From Kiritimatiellia bacterium (GTDB taxonomy: Bacteria; Verrucomicrobiota; Kiritimatiellia; RFP12; UBA1067), in NCBI GenBank assembly GCA_024405255.1, contig JAKSOY010000091.1, positions 1-16,075 on the forward strand: a DNA stretch of 16,075 bases, written 5' to 3'. Shown here piece by piece: positions 15,695 to 16,075 of this stretch (within the stretch, counting starts at the first letter, position 1; every line of letters starts with the position of its first letter). The notes beneath the pieces are model-generated. The model had not been told where the DNA came from. It did no database searches and saw only the letters and a list, made by a program, of their open reading frames with translations. Position numbers and translations under genes: made by a program.

Positions 15695-15989
15695 GTGCGC
15701 GCCTCCGTTTCTTCGCAACCGCCTTTTTCAAGGCATCGGCATAGACAATCGGACTCACCTCGTCCTGTGGTTCGATATCGGCGACCCAGCCATCCACCCC
15801 CAATGTACGGCAGACTTGAACAAAGGTTTCCAAGGTCACCCCCAAGCCCCCCTCCAAGCGTTTCAACGAGGTCAAAGACACACCACTTCGTTCCGCCAGT
15901 ACCTGCTGCGGAATATTACGCCGAAGACGACGCGCTTTAAGCGCCTCGCCAATTCGTTTCAACACTTCTTCCTTTGTACCAATAATCAT
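15687..15989 (-). CDS. hipB: HipB-like antitoxin, Xre-type helix-turn-helix repressor
   Basis: 100 aa. The helix-turn-helix lies at about residues 26-48: IPQQVLAERSGVSLTSLKRL. A basic tail KKAVAKKRRRAHV follows. The order antitoxin-then-toxin and the 8-base overlap with hipA are typical of hipBA operons. HipB proteins bind operators as dimers and repress their own promoter, and the perfect inverted repeat at 15998-16044 is the likely target. ATG 15987-15989 has no Shine-Dalgarno. An in-frame TTG at residue 10 has AAGGA 7 bases upstream, so a shorter product of 91 aa is possible. Confidence 0.9.
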   Translation of the reverse strand: MIIGTKEEVLKRIGEALKARRLRRNIPQQVLAERSGVSLTSLKRLEGGLGVTLETFVQVCRTLGVDGWVADIEPQDEVSPIVYADALKKAVAKKRRRAHV

Positions 15990-15997
15990 AACGGATT

Positions 15998-16044
15998 AAA
16001 TTTAAGCTGTTGATGCGCATATTATATCACAACAGCTTAAATTT
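15998..16044. promoter_or_regulatory. Perfect inverted-repeat operator of hipBA
   Basis: Arms AAATTTAAGCTGTTG (15998-16012) and CAACAGCTTAAATTT (16030-16044) are perfect 15-bp complements, 17 bp apart, centred 32 bp apart (about three helical turns). One arm lies inside the -35/-10 spacer of the hipBA promoter and the other just past the predicted start site, so a bound repressor would block the promoter. Confidence 0.8.
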
Positions 16045-16050
16045 TGTCTA
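16021..16050 (-). promoter_or_regulatory. Extended -10 promoter of hipBA
   Basis: On the minus strand there is a -35 TAGACA (16045-16050; 5/6), an 18-bp spacer, and TGA-TATAAT, an extended -10 with exact hexamer (16021-16026). The start site is expected near 16014, about 25 bases before the hipB ATG. The remaining 25 bases to the window edge are AT-rich with no feature seen. Confidence 0.8.
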
Positions 16051-16075
16051 TTGTGATTTTATCAAATTCTCATTT

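Noticed and set aside
14591..15940. 449-codon plus-strand open frame opposite hipBA
   Set aside because: No domain, and both hipA and hipB on the other strand are fully supported by motifs.

Overview
The window reads as high-GC bacterial DNA carrying seven genes, all on the minus strand, so transcription runs right to left. The protein types are a giant secreted protein of lectin-like and autotransporter-type beta-strand repeats, a large secreted FAD oxidoreductase with HEAT-like repeats, and a secreted metallophosphoesterase fused to a PQQ-like propeller. Together with the PD-(D/E)XK-linked AAA ATPases they suggest a member of the PVC superphylum, most likely a gut Kiritimatiellota (Kiritimatiellae)-type genome. 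This assignment is inferred from family content; the window holds no rRNA or other marker gene.

Right edge (14459-16050): a hipB-hipA toxin-antitoxin operon. hipB is preceded by an extended -10 promoter bracketed by a perfect 15-bp inverted repeat, as expected for an autorepressed operon. hipA overlaps the hipB stop codon and has a strong Shine-Dalgarno sequence. Next (13147-14361) is a stand-alone AAA_14/DUF4143 ATPase with its own promoter. Upstream of that promoter lie three copies of a 14-bp motif at an exact 23-bp spacing. This part is less GC-rich and looks like an accessory segment.

Middle and left (195-13076): three large exported proteins, separated by gaps of 142 and 116 bp. They are a calcineurin-like phosphoesterase with a PQQ-type propeller (786 aa), a 2311-aa repeat protein behind a consensus TTGACA/TATAAT promoter, and a 1108-aa protein with two FAD-binding Rossmann domains and an inserted discoidin-like domain. 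A perfect 15-bp hairpin separates the last two. All three have signal sequences, so they probably work in the periplasm or at the cell surface, but the sequence does not show a shared substrate.

Left edge (1-158): the N-terminus of an AAA-ATPase-like/PD-(D/E)XK gene. Its sigma70-like promoter fits inside the 36-bp gap and predicts an almost leaderless mRNA.

No tRNA, rRNA, CRISPR array, insertion sequence or transposase was seen. No gap between genes exceeds 150 bp.
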